A stretch of DNA of 64,000 nucleotides from Microvirga vignae (lineage in GTDB: Bacteria; Pseudomonadota; Alphaproteobacteria; Rhizobiales; Beijerinckiaceae), in the NCBI RefSeq assembly GCF_001017175.1, contig NZ_LCYG01000017.1, positions 1 through 64,000 of the forward strand, written 5' to 3'. Positions 1 to 9,329 of the stretch are shown one piece after another. Numbering within the stretch: position 1 is the stretch's first letter; each line of letters begins with the position of its first letter. Both the position numbers and the translations under genes were made by a program. The notes under the pieces were generated by a model. The model saw only the letters and a list, made by a program, of their open reading frames with translations, did no database searches and was not told where the DNA came from.

Positions 1-108
1 CGCCGCCACGATCGGAGCCGGAGGAGCAGCGCGGACGGGAAGGTCCGCGGCCGAAGCAGCACCGGCGAAGCCGAAGAGAGCGACGCTGGCGAGAAGAATC
101 TTCTTCAT
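1..108 (-). CDS. Outer-membrane beta-barrel (Omp25/Omp31-like) protein, N-terminal part only
   Basis: The first 36 codons of a minus-strand gene whose rest lies beyond the left edge. It starts MKKILLASVALFGFAGAASA, a clear Sec signal peptide with a predicted cut after ASA, followed by ADLPVRAAPPAPIVAA. A mature start of AADLP followed by a proline/alanine linker is typical of the eight-stranded outer-membrane beta-barrel proteins of Rhizobiales (Omp25/Omp31/RopB type). The barrel itself is not visible, so the family call is inference from the leader. The next 295 bases, to 403, contain no convincing gene and presumably carry the promoters of this gene and of the divergent SDR gene. Confidence 0.6.
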   Translation of the reverse strand, partial: MKKILLASVALFGFAGAASAADLPVRAAPPAPIVAA

Positions 109-403
109 GGTTTCTCTTTCCTTATCGATGTCATGCCCCGTCCGAATCAGGGATCCCCTGAATCAAACTGAGCACTATCCATTTATAGAGCGACAACCTG
201 ACGAGGGCTGTGACATGACAACCACAGCGACCCAAAGGCACTGTGGCAGCAATGTGGCGTTGAATTTGAGCTTTCCCCTTATGGCCTCGCTGGACTCCAG
301 AACGTACAACTTGGCCGTTTGTTCGCGACGGCGGTCGAAAAATGTCATTTTCGGGGCAACGACCTCAACTGGCGCTACATCTTATCGTTTCAAGAGGTGA
401 ATA

Positions 404-1162
404 ATGATTAAGAATGTCCTCGTCACCGGCGGTGCGCAGAGAATCGGTCGGAGCATTGTCGAGCGCCTCGCCCGGGAGGGTTATGGCGTTGCCATTCACT
501 GCCGGAGGTCAACCGATGCTGCCGATGACATTGCCGCACGGATAAGATCCGCAGGAGGACTTGCTGCCGTGGTGCAGGGCGATCTTGCGGATGCTTCAGC
601 CGTCGAGCGCTTGATAGACGATGCCGTGAAGGCACTCGGCTCTCCGCTGACCCTTCTCGTCAACAATGCCTCGGAATTCGAGCCCGACGAGATCGAAACC
701 CTCTCGCAGGATCGATGGGATCGGCATTTCGCCGTGAACCTTCGCGCCCCCGCCTTCCTTGCTCGTGATTTCGCGCGCCAATTGCCGCCTGATCGCGAGG
801 GTTCCATCGTCAATATCGTCGATCAGCGGGTCTGGAAACCGACGCCGCAATTCTTCTCCTATACGTTGACGAAGGCTGCCCTGTTCACCGCCACGCAGAC
901 GATGGCGCAGGCGCTTGCGCCCCGCATCCGCGTGAACGCCATCGGACCCGGTCCGACCCTCGCCAATGAGCGTCAGGGAGATGGGGATTTCGCCAAGCAG
1001 GCGGGCGCTGTGCTCCTCGGTCATGGCGGCACGCCAGAGGAAATTGCGGATGCTGTCGTTTATCTGGCAGGAGCGCGCAGCGTGACGGGCCAGATGATCG
1101 CCGTCGACGGCGGCCAGCATCTCGCCTGGGAAACGCCGGACGTAGCCGGCATCAAGGAGTGA
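404..1162 (+). CDS. SDR-family oxidoreductase, pteridine reductase/FolM-like
   Basis: A 252-residue short-chain dehydrogenase. The N-terminal cofactor motif is TGGAQRIG; the RIG ending, rather than GIG, followed by a basic HCRRS stretch is characteristic of NADPH-dependent pteridine reductases and FolM-type dihydromonapterin reductases. NNAS follows at about residue 87 and the catalytic Tyr-x3-Lys is YTLTK at about 158-162. The C-terminal VTGQMIAVDGGQ segment is also standard for the fold. The start is supported by AAGAGGTG just upstream. Its last 11 bases overlap the 3' end of convergent pgeF. A role in reducing pterins is likely, but the substrate is inferred. Confidence 0.85.
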   Translation: MIKNVLVTGGAQRIGRSIVERLAREGYGVAIHCRRSTDAADDIAARIRSAGGLAAVVQGDLADASAVERLIDDAVKALGSPLTLLVNNASEFEPDEIETLSQDRWDRHFAVNLRAPAFLARDFARQLPPDREGSIVNIVDQRVWKPTPQFFSYTLTKAALFTATQTMAQALAPRIRVNAIGPGPTLANERQGDGDFAKQAGAVLLGHGGTPEEIADAVVYLAGARSVTGQMIAVDGGQHLAWETPDVAGIKE

Positions 1163-1919
1163 GCGTGATCGCCGAGATCAGGCGGCCGTAATCGGGCTCA
1201 CTGCGATGCGTGGTGCGGCGATAGCTGAAGAACCGCTCTTCGTCGGAATAGGTGCAGAGCCCGAGATCGGTGAAGTCGCCGATCCCGGCTGCGTTCAGGC
1301 GCGCGCCGATGAAGCCTGGAAGATTGAACATCGCGTGATCCGGCTTCTCGGAGGGGCGGAAGAAGTGTTCATGCCCAGGAGCTTCTTCCGCAAAGCGCCG
1401 CACGAATTCCGGACCGACCTCATAAGCCTCTTGGCTGATTGTGGGGCCGAGCACCGCAACGATCCGGCTGCGCTCTGCGCCGAGCCTCTCCATGGCTTCG
1501 ATGGTGGATTCGAGAACCCCCGTCACTGCCCCGCGCCAACCTGCATGGGCCGCGCCAATCACGCCGCCCTCAGTATCGGCAAACAGCACCGGGCCGCAAT
1601 CCGCCGTGGTGATGGCAAGCGCCAATCCCGGCACCTTCGTTACCATGGCGTCGGCTTTCGGGCGCTCGGGCCCCCAAGGGCCTTCCACGAGCACCGCGTC
1701 GGGCGAGTGCACCTGATACACGCTGATCAGCGTATCGGGCGTCACATTCAGTGTGTCTGCCATGCGACGGCGGTTTTCCCTCACCCGGTCCGGCTCGTCC
1801 GATGAGCCGATGCCCCCGTTGAGAGAGGCATAGATGCCCTCCGACACGCCGCCCTGACGCGTGAAGAATGCGTGGCGGATGTTGGGAAGCGCGGAAAGGG
1901 AAGGGGCTTGGATGAACAT
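1152..1919 (-). CDS. pgeF: Peptidoglycan editing factor PgeF (YfiH/DUF152, multicopper-oxidase-like laccase fold)
   Basis: A 255-residue protein of the YfiH family. PgeF removes wrongly incorporated amino acids, such as L-Ser, from UDP-MurNAc peptides and protects peptidoglycan composition. Some members also show purine nucleoside or phenol-oxidising activity in vitro. The three metal-binding positions are visible: His71 (YQVHSPD), Cys108 (TADCGPVLF) and His125 (AAHAGWRG). The N-terminal HAFFTRQGGVS and ASLNGG motifs also match. It is the last gene of an apparent lgt-midA-pgeF operon, 12 bases after the methyltransferase gene. Confidence 0.92.
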   Translation of the reverse strand: MFIQAPSLSALPNIRHAFFTRQGGVSEGIYASLNGGIGSSDEPDRVRENRRRMADTLNVTPDTLISVYQVHSPDAVLVEGPWGPERPKADAMVTKVPGLALAITTADCGPVLFADTEGGVIGAAHAGWRGAVTGVLESTIEAMERLGAERSRIVAVLGPTISQEAYEVGPEFVRRFAEEAPGHEHFFRPSEKPDHAMFNLPGFIGARLNAAGIGDFTDLGLCTYSDEERFFSYRRTTHRSEPDYGRLISAITLTP

Positions 1920-1931
1920 GGTGCAGAAACT

Positions 1932-3008
1932 TTAGGAGACTGAAGACAGGGGCGGCAGTCCGGGAACGGCTTGAAGGCTCTTATGAGTAACGGCCAAAAC
2001 CTTAAAGAGCTCTCCCATGCCTTTCTCCCCGCGCTCCGTCAGGCGAGAGAGTGACGCGTCGATCGCGACGGCTTGAGCCGGCGTGGCGCGCCTTTTCAGT
2101 GAGGATGCGCGCGCATCGATGCCGAGCGCCTGAAGGAAATCTCCTTGAGTGCCGAGGCCATGCACTTGGAGGCCCTGGGCCGAGGCGGCCTGCGCCAGCC
2201 GGTGAAAATCCACATGGGTCGTCAGGTCAGCTTCGCCCGGTTCCTCCAGCGGATCGACATAGGTGTGCTGCTTCAATGCTTGCAGTGTATCGCCGAAGGC
2301 AGGACCCCAGTAGCCGTAATCGATAATGAGCGCCGTGCCATTATCGCGCGCGAGCCTGCGGGAGAGATCCTGCATGATGTCTATGGACAGGACTGGCCAT
2401 TCGAGCACGTCGCCGATGTGCAGCGGGTTGCCGAGCGATTGTTCGGCCTCGGCGCGTAGGCCGAAGATCAAGCGATTATCTTCAAGCCCAACGAGGCGTT
2501 CGCACCAGCCGCGCTCCGTGGCGAGGAACTGGCGGATGGGGAGCGCATCGAAGAACTCGTTGGCGATGAGGAGCATCGGGCCTTCGGGCACATCCTCCAG
2601 CCGCTCATGCCAATGGAGGGGCAGGTTTGATGAAGCGAGCGTCGCCTGCTGTCGCTGCTTCAGGACGGGGCTCGTTTCCACGAGGTGTACTTGCGCGGCG
2701 CTTCCGAAATCCGGCAGCAGCTTCGTGGCACGCAGGAGATCCGCCATCAGCGTGCCGCGTCCCGGTCCGAGCTCGACGAGATGAACGGGAGCAGGGCGGC
2801 CCATGGCATTCCACACCTCCAGCATCCAGAGGCCGATCAGCTCTCCGAACATCTGGCTGATCTCAGGTGCCGTGGTGAAATCGCCTGCCGATCCCAGCGG
2901 GTCGCGCGTGGCATAGTAATGCTGCAGGCACAGGCTCATGTAGCGCTCGACCGTGATCGGGCCTTCGAGGGAGATCAGCTCGCGTACATGTTGGCCTAGC
3001 GACTTCAT
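1932..3008 (-). CDS. Class I SAM-dependent methyltransferase of the MidA/NDUFAF7 family
   Basis: 358 residues. The family is typified by mitochondrial NDUFAF7/MidA, which dimethylates an arginine of the complex I subunit NDUFS2. The bacterial members are assumed to be protein arginine methyltransferases. Visible features are the GDFTTAPEISQMFGELIG segment near residues 42-59, the SAM-binding LVELGPGRGTLMADLLR at about 78-94, and ANEFFDALPIRQF near 150-162. The gene overlaps upstream lgt by 4 bases (ATGA), which suggests translational coupling. This lgt-midA-pgeF order is common in Rhizobiales. Confidence 0.88.
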   Translation of the reverse strand: MKSLGQHVRELISLEGPITVERYMSLCLQHYYATRDPLGSAGDFTTAPEISQMFGELIGLWMLEVWNAMGRPAPVHLVELGPGRGTLMADLLRATKLLPDFGSAAQVHLVETSPVLKQRQQATLASSNLPLHWHERLEDVPEGPMLLIANEFFDALPIRQFLATERGWCERLVGLEDNRLIFGLRAEAEQSLGNPLHIGDVLEWPVLSIDIMQDLSRRLARDNGTALIIDYGYWGPAFGDTLQALKQHTYVDPLEEPGEADLTTHVDFHRLAQAASAQGLQVHGLGTQGDFLQALGIDARASSLKRRATPAQAVAIDASLSRLTERGEKGMGELFKVLAVTHKSLQAVPGLPPLSSVS

Positions 3009-3862
3009 GCAGCCTCGACGGTCTTCGCCGGCCGGGTGTAGCCGCGCGCTGCCATGACGATGAAGGCTGCGCCGACAACCGCCATCGGCACGGAAAGCAG
3101 CATGCCCATGGTGATGCCGCCTCCCAAGCCCTCGACGGACGAGCCGAAGAGGAAGCCGAGCTGCGCATCGGGCTCGCGGAAGAATTCGCAGACGATACGG
3201 GCAACGGCGTAACCCAGCACGAAGATGCCGCCGAGGAGACCCGGACGCTTGAAGCCGAATTTGCGGGCAGCGACCGCCATGACGATGAATAGGATCAGGC
3301 CCTCGCCGAGCGCTTCATAGAGCTGGCTCGGATGCCGGGGTTCAGGACCAGCATGGGGGAACACCACGGCATAAGGAAAATCAGGAGCAGGGCGGCCCCA
3401 CAATTCACCGTTGATGAAGTTGGCAATGCGCCCGAAGAACAGGCCGATGGGCGTTACCACGGCAGCCATGTCGAGTAGCGCAAGCGCATTGAGGCCGCGC
3501 GAGCGGGCGAACAGAACGAGCGCCAGCACCGCGCCGAGGAAGCCGCCATGGAACGACATGCCGCCATGCCAGACAGCGAATATCTCGAGCGGGTTCTGAA
3601 GATAGGCGCTAAAGTTATAGAATAGCACATAGCCCGTGCGACCGCCGAGGACGACGCCGAGCGCCACCCAGACAATGAGATCGTCGATCTCCGTGGGTTT
3701 CGGCTGACGTAAAGTGCCCCAGAGGTCGGCCTTGGCTGCAAGACGCTTGGCATAGAGCCAGCCGCCGAGAAGGCCCGCCACATAGGCAAGCGCATACCAG
3801 CGGATCGCGAAGGGGCCGATGGTGAAGGCGACGGGGTCGAGAATGGGAAATGACAGAGGCAT
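3005..3862 (-). CDS. lgt: Prolipoprotein diacylglyceryl transferase
   Basis: 285 residues from MPLSFPILDP. Lgt transfers diacylglycerol from phosphatidylglycerol to the lipobox cysteine of prolipoproteins in the inner membrane, the first step of lipoprotein maturation. The signature GRIANFINGELWG lies near residues 144-156, and the essential arginine and asparagine are present. HGGMSFHGG (about 93-101) and PRHPSQLYEA (about 175-184) are the other conserved loops. Seven hydrophobic segments are visible. An in-frame ATG 29 codons upstream was rejected because the added residues are polar and the family normally starts with this short segment. Confidence 0.95.
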   Translation of the reverse strand: MPLSFPILDPVAFTIGPFAIRWYALAYVAGLLGGWLYAKRLAAKADLWGTLRQPKPTEIDDLIVWVALGVVLGGRTGYVLFYNFSAYLQNPLEIFAVWHGGMSFHGGFLGAVLALVLFARSRGLNALALLDMAAVVTPIGLFFGRIANFINGELWGRPAPDFPYAVVFPHAGPEPRHPSQLYEALGEGLILFIVMAVAARKFGFKRPGLLGGIFVLGYAVARIVCEFFREPDAQLGFLFGSSVEGLGGGITMGMLLSVPMAVVGAAFIVMAARGYTRPAKTVEAA

Positions 3863-3997
3863 GGCAGGCCTTGGATAATCGGTTCGCCATTGGACCCTGT
3901 GGGGACGGATCGTCAACCCTGTTGCAGTTTCCCGCAAATGCGCCCACATCTGGCTTTCCTGGGCTTATAGGCCTCTCGAATGGTGTGGACTTCAATC

Positions 3998-4276
3998 ATG
4001 ACTCAATCCTCCAACCGGATTTTCGATGAACTCGCCCGTCTGGCCACCGATGCTGCAGGCGCCGCGCAGGGTGTCCGGCGAGAGGTCGAAACCGTTGTCC
4101 GCAGCCAGTTCGAGCGTTTGATCAAGGACATGGATGTCGCTACCCGCGAGGAGGTGGAGGTGTTGCGCGAGATGGTGCTCGCCGCCCGCGCCGAGAACGA
4201 ACGCATGGAAGCTCGTCTGAAGGTCCTGGAAGAAAAACTCGCCCAATCCGGCGCAGACACCCCCTCCGTCACCTAA
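3998..4276 (+). CDS. UbiK/YqiC-like accessory factor (BMFP domain)
   Basis: A 92-residue, mostly helical protein starting MTQSSNRIFDELARLATDAAG. It is a member of the BMFP (DUF526) family, which includes UbiK, the accessory factor for aerobic ubiquinone synthesis. The long C-terminal helix ATREEVEVLREMVLAAR...RLEEKL has the heptad pattern of a trimeric coiled coil. The start at 3998 was chosen over an upstream ATG because family members begin MTQ(S/T)xNRIFD. It is divergent from lgt, with a 135-base gap. A gggggt-acaccccc hairpin directly follows the stop. Confidence 0.85.
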   Translation: MTQSSNRIFDELARLATDAAGAAQGVRREVETVVRSQFERLIKDMDVATREEVEVLREMVLAARAENERMEARLKVLEEKLAQSGADTPSVT

Positions 4277-4282
4277 CCTTTG

Positions 4283-4299
4283 GGGGTAGACACCCCCTG
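4283..4299. terminator. GC-rich hairpin after the ubiK-like gene
   Basis: A gggggt...accccc inverted repeat lies a few bases beyond the stop codon. It lacks a T-run, so it may act as a 3'-end stabiliser rather than a classical terminator. Confidence 0.35.
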
Positions 4300-4523
4300 C
4301 TTCAGGCGCATCCCTCCTGTTGTGGACAGGTCTGGGAAGCGCATTGTGAGCAAGCCCAAAATCTAAGACTGTGATTCATGAGCTGATTCGGGCCTGACGT
4401 GACAAGAATCCTGAGTGCCTTCATGTATTCAGGAAGGTCTTCTCAAATATTGCTCGAGTTAACGCAATGATATTGCCTGGTTGTGTTTGCCATAATTCAG
4501 GCGTTCAAGCTTTTTGGATCGAC

Positions 4524-5024
4524 ATGTCTCAGCATCACATCGAAATCGATCGCCTGGAGCATCCTCTCGACGTGGTTGAGCGGCTTGCTTCCCTGCGCCA
4601 TTGGATTTTCGATCGTGCGGATGCTGATGAAATGTCGGTCTCGGTCGCCGGGCGCTGGGCCGATTACGATATCGCCTTCACCTGGATCGAGGATGTGGAG
4701 GCGCTCCACGTTGCCTGCGCCTTCGACCTGAAGGTGCCGGAGCGTCGGCGCCAGGATGTGCTGCAGCTCATCTCCTTCATCAACGAGCAGCTCTGGGTCG
4801 GCCATTTCGATCTGTGGAGCACGGAAAACGTCGTGATGTTCCGCCACTCCCTGCTGCTGGCAGGCGGCGCGGACCCGACCCAGGGCCAGTGCGAGACCAT
4901 GCTGCGCGTGGCGGTGGAAGCCTGCGAGCGGTATTTCCAGGCCTTCCAGTTCGTGATCTGGGCCGGCAAGTCCGCGCGCGAGGCTCTCGACAGTGTTCTG
5001 TTCGAAACCGAAGGCGAGGCTTGA
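4524..5024 (+). CDS. YbjN-domain protein
   Basis: 166 residues from MSQHHIEIDRLEHPLDVVERLAS. It belongs to the YbjN (PF10722) type III secretion-chaperone-like family found before proC in many Rhizobiales. The central HVACAFDLKVPERRRQDVLQLISFINEQLW and the following GHFD-x-W are the conserved parts. An in-frame ATG 19 codons upstream adds a cysteine-rich stretch unlike the family, so the downstream start was chosen. It lies 88 bases before proC and is likely cotranscribed. The molecular function is not established; in other bacteria YbjN affects motility and stress responses. Confidence 0.8.
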   Translation: MSQHHIEIDRLEHPLDVVERLASLRHWIFDRADADEMSVSVAGRWADYDIAFTWIEDVEALHVACAFDLKVPERRRQDVLQLISFINEQLWVGHFDLWSTENVVMFRHSLLLAGGADPTQGQCETMLRVAVEACERYFQAFQFVIWAGKSAREALDSVLFETEGEA

Positions 5025-5112
5025 GCCTGAAACAACAGACCAGCCTCGACAGGGCAGGGGGCCTTGTGAATAGTAGCGGCCTTCGCTTCATTCACATGCC
5101 GGAAGATATCCT

Positions 5113-5940
5113 ATGCCCACTCATGCTCAGTACCTGCCTTCGTCCCTCATTCTCGTCGGTGCCGGCAAGATGGGCGGCTCCATGTTGGAGGGTTGGCTTA
5201 AAGTCGGCATGAAGCCTTCGGGCGTGACGGTCATCGATCCGCGACCGTCGGAAGAGATGACGCGCTTCTGCTCAGAGAAGGGCATTGCGCTCAATCCCGC
5301 CAATCCGTCGCCTGCCGATGTGCTCGTGCTCGCCATCAAGCCGCAGATGCTGGAAGACGCCGCACCTGCGCTCAACGGCTATCTTGGGCCCCGGACGCTC
5401 ATCATCTCCATTCTCGCGGGCAAGACGACCGGGAATTTGAAAGCACGGCTCCCCACTGCTTCCGCTATCGTGCGCGCCATGCCGAACCTGCCCGCCAGCA
5501 TCGGGCGTGGCGCAACGGGGGCGGCCATCAATGCGGAAGTGAGCGAGGAGCAGCGCCTGATGGCCGATGCGCTGCTGTCCAGCAACGGTATCGTCGAATG
5601 GTTGTCCTCCGAGGATCTGATCGATGCCGTGACCGCCGTGTCCGGTTCAGGCCCGGCTTACGTGTTTCATCTCGTCGAGTGCCTGGCGGAAGCGGGTGCC
5701 GCGGCCGGCTTGCCGCCCGATCTCGCGCAGCGCCTTGCACGCGCCACGGTGACGGGGGCGGGCGAGTTGCTGTTCCAGAGCGACCTGCCCCCCGCAACGC
5801 TGCGCCAGAACGTGACCTCGCCCGGCGGTACTACGGCTGCGGCGCTCGAAGTGCTCATGCGCGATCCCGGCGGCCTCAAAGCACTCATGCGCGAGGCCGT
5901 GGCTGCGGCGAAGCGCCGGGCGGAAGAACTCGCGGGCTGA
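5113..5940 (+). CDS. proC: Pyrroline-5-carboxylate reductase
   Basis: 275 residues. It catalyses the last step of proline synthesis, NAD(P)H-dependent reduction of pyrroline-5-carboxylate. The N-terminal Rossmann motif is VGAGKMGGSMLEGW, with VLAIKPQ at about 75. The C-terminal ProC signature is clear: VSGSGPAYVFHLVECLAEAGAA, then TSPGGTTAAALEVL. The length matches the family. It follows the YbjN gene and precedes a TetR regulator by 55 bases in the same direction. Confidence 0.95.
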   Translation: MPTHAQYLPSSLILVGAGKMGGSMLEGWLKVGMKPSGVTVIDPRPSEEMTRFCSEKGIALNPANPSPADVLVLAIKPQMLEDAAPALNGYLGPRTLIISILAGKTTGNLKARLPTASAIVRAMPNLPASIGRGATGAAINAEVSEEQRLMADALLSSNGIVEWLSSEDLIDAVTAVSGSGPAYVFHLVECLAEAGAAAGLPPDLAQRLARATVTGAGELLFQSDLPPATLRQNVTSPGGTTAAALEVLMRDPGGLKALMREAVAAAKRRAEELAG

Positions 5941-5995
5941 CAGATCGAGTAAGGCGCCTAGATCAATCGGCAGATTGAAAGTTCAGGAGAGTGTC

Positions 5996-6697
5996 ATGAC
6001 GACGGATGCCCCGGTCGATAAACGCAAGGCCATCATCGATGCGTTGATGAGGCTCGCCGCCACGCGCGCCTGGAGCGAGATCGAGATCACCGATATCGCG
6101 CAGGAAGCAGGCGTGTCGCTCGCCGAATTCCGTGACCTCTTCCCTTCCAAGGGGGCGGTTCTTGGCGGCCTCTCCCGCCGGATTGATCGCAAGGTGCTGG
6201 AGGAGACAACAGACGATCTTGCCGGAGAGCCCGCGCGCGAGCGAATCTTCGATGTCATCATGCGCCGCTTCGATGCGCTTGAGCCCTACAAGGCAGCGCT
6301 CCGGCGGATCTATCGTGATCTTCAATACGATCCGCTTCCCCTTGCCGCGCTCCATCAGGTGACCGTCAACTCGATGCGCTTCATGCTGGCGGCCGCCGGC
6401 GTAAGTACGGAAGGGCCGCTTGGTACCCTGAAGCTCCAGGGTGCGGTGCTCGTTTACGCCAACACGATGCGCACATGGCTCGAGGACGATGATCCGGCTC
6501 TCGCCAAGACCATGGCGCGTCTCGATCGCGAATTGCGGCGCGGCGAGCGCGTGCTGGAGGGAGCCGACGATCTGCGTCGCCTCACAGCGCCGTTTCGCGC
6601 TCTCGGACGGGCGCTCATGGAAGGTCGCCGCTCGGTGCGTCGTGAACGGCGGGACACCAACGAGGGCGATGCGGATAATCCTGCAGCCGCGATCTAA
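5996..6697 (+). CDS. TetR-family transcriptional regulator
   Basis: 233 residues from MTTDAPVDKRKAIIDALMRL. The N-terminal helix-turn-helix is visible in WSEIEITDIAQEAGVSLAEFRDLFPSKGAVL (about residues 24-54), close to the TetR consensus but with LAEFRDLFP in place of the usual LYxHFxxK. The rest is an all-helical ligand domain with YKAALRRIYRDLQYDP, somewhat like the COQ9-type TetR relatives. CAGGAGAG precedes the chosen start. It is 19 bases upstream of csaA and may be in one transcript with proC. The ligand is unknown. Confidence 0.8.
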   Translation: MTTDAPVDKRKAIIDALMRLAATRAWSEIEITDIAQEAGVSLAEFRDLFPSKGAVLGGLSRRIDRKVLEETTDDLAGEPARERIFDVIMRRFDALEPYKAALRRIYRDLQYDPLPLAALHQVTVNSMRFMLAAAGVSTEGPLGTLKLQGAVLVYANTMRTWLEDDDPALAKTMARLDRELRRGERVLEGADDLRRLTAPFRALGRALMEGRRSVRRERRDTNEGDADNPAAAI

Positions 6698-6716
6698 TTG
6701 AAAAACGGGGAATTAT

Positions 6717-7076
6717 ATGGATCAGGCACAATCGCTTACTCCGAAGATTACGTTCGACGACTTTCTGAAAGTCGATATTCGCGTCGGCCGCATCGTCACT
6801 GCGGAGCCGTTCCCGCAGGCCCGCAAGCCTGCCTTCAGGCTCACCATCGATTTCGGCCCCGAGATCGGTACCAAGCGCTCGTCCGCGCAGATCACGGTGA
6901 ACCACAAGATCGAGGAGCTCGTGGGCTCGCTGGTGCTCGCAGTGGTCAATTTCCCGCCGCGTCAGATCGGGCCTTTCATATCGGAGGTTCTAACGCTTGG
7001 CGTGCCTGATGCGAACGGCGACGTGATGCTCATTCGGCCAGACAGGGAAGTGCCGATCGGTGGGCGGCTTTATTGA
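6717..7076 (+). CDS. csaA: CsaA-type tRNA-binding protein
   Basis: 119 residues consisting of a single EMAP-II/OB-fold tRNA-binding domain. Key segments are FLKVDIRVGRIVTAEPFPQARKPAF, then SSAQIT, a PPRQIGPFISEVLTLG loop and a C-terminal DREVPIGGRLY. CsaA proteins are dimeric and reported to have chaperone or export-related activity in Bacillus; the OB fold resembles the C-terminal domain of MetRS. GGGGAATTAT precedes the ATG. A GTG-like start 19 bases upstream in another frame gives no sensible protein. Confidence 0.9.
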   Translation: MDQAQSLTPKITFDDFLKVDIRVGRIVTAEPFPQARKPAFRLTIDFGPEIGTKRSSAQITVNHKIEELVGSLVLAVVNFPPRQIGPFISEVLTLGVPDANGDVMLIRPDREVPIGGRLY

Positions 7077-7112
7077 AGGCTCGGCATCCAGGACGACACC
7101 ATCTTCGTCATT

Positions 7113-7192
7113 ACCGGCCTTGTGCCGGTGATCTCGATTGAGAGAAGCGCAGTGCTCTTCTAGATTGAGATGGCCGGGACAAGCCCGGCCAT
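7113..7192. repeat. REP/BIME-like double hairpin
   Basis: Two GC-rich hairpins, ACCGGC-cttgt-GCCGGT (7113-7129) and ATGGCCGGG-acaag-CCCGGCCAT (7170-7192), flank a linker that contains its own imperfect inverted repeat (atctcgattgagag...ctagattgagat). It sits between the 3' ends of csaA and the convergent histidine kinase gene. The hairpin family recurs near 10.94, 32.42 and 54.84 kb. Confidence 0.65.
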
Positions 7193-7208
7193 GACAAGGT
7201 GGGTGTCG

Positions 7209-8576
7209 TCAGGCCGGCAGCCGAACCGTCGCTCGCAGACCCCCGAGAGGACTGTCGCCAAGCGTGATATCGCCGCCATGAGAGCGGGCGATATCACGCG
7301 CAATTGCAAGGCCTAGACCTGAGCCGCCCTCATCCTGGTTGCGTGCTTCGTCGAGACGAACGAAAGGTTTGAATACTTCCTCGCGCATGGCGGGTGGAAT
7401 GCCTGGGCCATCATCGTCCACATGCAGAATAAGCCAGCGCGTTTCATGATTGGCGGTGATCGCGATCCGCTCACCGTGGCGTGCGGCGTTGGAGACGAGA
7501 TTGAAGAGGAGGCGGCGGAAGGCATCGGGGCGAACGATGATGATCGGATCGCCGACGATATCGAGCTCCGTCACATGACCTTGGCGCTCGGCATCGGATT
7601 GCGCCTCTTCGAGAAGCTGGCGCAGATCCGTCTCGCTAGCCTGCTCACCCGCATCACCTCCTTCGCCACGCGCAAAGGCAAGATAACCCTCGAGCATGCG
7701 GCTCATCTCGTCGATATCGCGCTTGAGGTCCTCGACCTCGGGCGTTTGCTGCATGAGCGCAAGCGATAGCTTGAAGCGCGTGAGGATCGTGCGCAGATCG
7801 TGGCTGACGCCGTTGAGCATCGTCGTGCGCTGTTCGATGTTGCGCTCGATGCGCCGCTTCATCTCAAGGAAGGAGTATCCGGCCTGGCGCACCTCGCGTG
7901 CGCCGCGCGGACGGAACTCGATCTCACGTCCCATGCCAAGCGCTTCCGCCGCTTCTGCAAGGCGTAGGATCGGCCTGATCTGATTGCGCAGGAACAGGAT
8001 GGCGATTCCGAGCAGCACGAAGGATGAGCCGCCCATCCACACGAGGAAGATGTGCGAGTTCGAGGCATAGGCCTGGCTGCGCCGTGCGAGCACCCGCATG
8101 ACGGTATTCTGGTTGAGCTTGATGCGGATTTCCACGTAGTTCGAGCGTCCGACCGTATCGAGCCAATAGGGCCGGTCGATCTGGCGGCGCAGCTCGTTGG
8201 AGAGGGTCTCGTCCAGAATAGAGAAGAAGGGCTTCGGGCCAGGTGGCGGCAAATCGGTGTTGTGCAGGATATCCACGTCGAGCTGCAGGCTGTCAGATGC
8301 GATGCGCGTAAGCGTCGTTGCTTCCTTGTCCTGCGGATAACTTTCGTAGATCTGAATGAGGGCTGCGATGTCTGCTGTGACGGCCGAGGAGAGACGGCGC
8401 GTCACCAGCTCGTAATGCCGCTCCATGAACACGTAAGCGACGACGGATTGAAGCAGGATCACCGGAGCGATGATGATGATGAGCGCGCGCGCATAAAGCC
8501 CCTTCGGCAGTAATCGGCCGAACCAGCGTGCCGCGCGATCCAGCGGCGTGTAATGAAGGGCCGCGCCAATCTTCAT
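7209..8576 (-). CDS. EnvZ-like sensor histidine kinase
   Basis: 455 residues. A transmembrane segment near residues 30-50 ([20 protein letters not shown]) and a second near 185-205 bracket a periplasmic domain. A HAMP segment ([20 protein letters not shown]) follows. The HisKA phospho-acceptor is the His of [15 protein letters not shown], the N box is LVSNAARHG, and the G boxes are DDGPGIP and [10 protein letters not shown]. The gene overlaps its response regulator by 4 bases. Autophosphorylation and transfer to that regulator follow from family knowledge; the stimulus is unknown. Confidence 0.92.
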   Translation of the reverse strand: MKIGAALHYTPLDRAARWFGRLLPKGLYARALIIIIAPVILLQSVVAYVFMERHYELVTRRLSSAVTADIAALIQIYESYPQDKEATTLTRIASDSLQLDVDILHNTDLPPPGPKPFFSILDETLSNELRRQIDRPYWLDTVGRSNYVEIRIKLNQNTVMRVLARRSQAYASNSHIFLVWMGGSSFVLLGIAILFLRNQIRPILRLAEAAEALGMGREIEFRPRGAREVRQAGYSFLEMKRRIERNIEQRTTMLNGVSHDLRTILTRFKLSLALMQQTPEVEDLKRDIDEMSRMLEGYLAFARGEGGDAGEQASETDLRQLLEEAQSDAERQGHVTELDIVGDPIIIVRPDAFRRLLFNLVSNAARHGERIAITANHETRWLILHVDDDGPGIPPAMREEVFKPFVRLDEARNQDEGGSGLGLAIARDIARSHGGDITLGDSPLGGLRATVRLPA

Positions 8577-9292
8577 CGGTCGATCACGAGACGATAGCCG
8601 ATGCCACGCACGGTCTGCAGGAAGATCGGATTGGCCGGATCGTCCTCGATCTTGCGGCGCAGGCGGTTGATCTGCACGTCCACAGTGCGCTCGTTCGCGG
8701 CTGCGCCATTGCCGGCCAGCGCTTCGCGCGGAACGTTGTCGCCGGTTGCTGATCCTAAGATTGTCAGGATCTCGCGCTCGCGCTCGGTGATGCGCACGAT
8801 GTCATCGCCGCGCCGCAGTTCGCCACGATCGAATCGGTACGAGAACGGACCGAAATAAATGAGTTCAGGCACATTGCCGCTCGGCGCACCCGCCGCAGGC
8901 CAGGCGCGCTTGAGGATGTTGCCGAGGCGCAAGAGCAGTTCTCGCGGCTCGAAGGGTTTGGGCAAGTAGTCGTCCGCGCCGATTTCGAGGCCTTTGACCC
9001 GGTCGGACGTGTCGGACCGGGCCGTGAGCATCAGGATTGGGATCTGCGAGTTTTCCCGGATGCTGCGCGCGTAGTCGAAGCCCGACTCACCCGGCATCAT
9101 CACGTCGAGCACGAGGGCGTCGAACAGAAAGCTCTCGGCCTTGGAGCGCGCTTCCGCCGCGCTGGCCGCTGCCGTCACGCGATAGCCGTTCTCGGTCAAG
9201 AACCGGGTAAGGAGGTCGCGCAGGCGCCGGTCGTCGTCCACCACGAGAACGTGGGGGGCGTGGTCGGGAATGTCGATGCGGGGTGCTTCCAT
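8573..9292 (-). CDS. OmpR-family response regulator (PetR-like)
   Basis: 239 residues. The receiver domain has the acidic pair in VVDDDRR, the phospho-accepting Asp in [12 protein letters not shown] and the conserved Lys in [12 protein letters not shown]. The C-terminal winged helix contains [18 protein letters not shown] and TVRGIGYRL. It is cotranscribed with the downstream kinase through a 4-base overlap and lies 37 bases after a MarR gene. The MarR-regulator arrangement matches petP-petR of Rhodobacter capsulatus and their Rhizobiales relatives, so a PetR-like identity is likely. The target genes are not known from the sequence. Confidence 0.9.
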   Translation of the reverse strand: MEAPRIDIPDHAPHVLVVDDDRRLRDLLTRFLTENGYRVTAAASAAEARSKAESFLFDALVLDVMMPGESGFDYARSIRENSQIPILMLTARSDTSDRVKGLEIGADDYLPKPFEPRELLLRLGNILKRAWPAAGAPSGNVPELIYFGPFSYRFDRGELRRGDDIVRITEREREILTILGSATGDNVPREALAGNGAAANERTVDVQINRLRRKIEDDPANPIFLQTVRGIGYRLVIDR

Positions 9293-9329
9293 GGGCTCCG
9301 GGGCGCTTGTTCAAGGGCCCCCTGCTTTA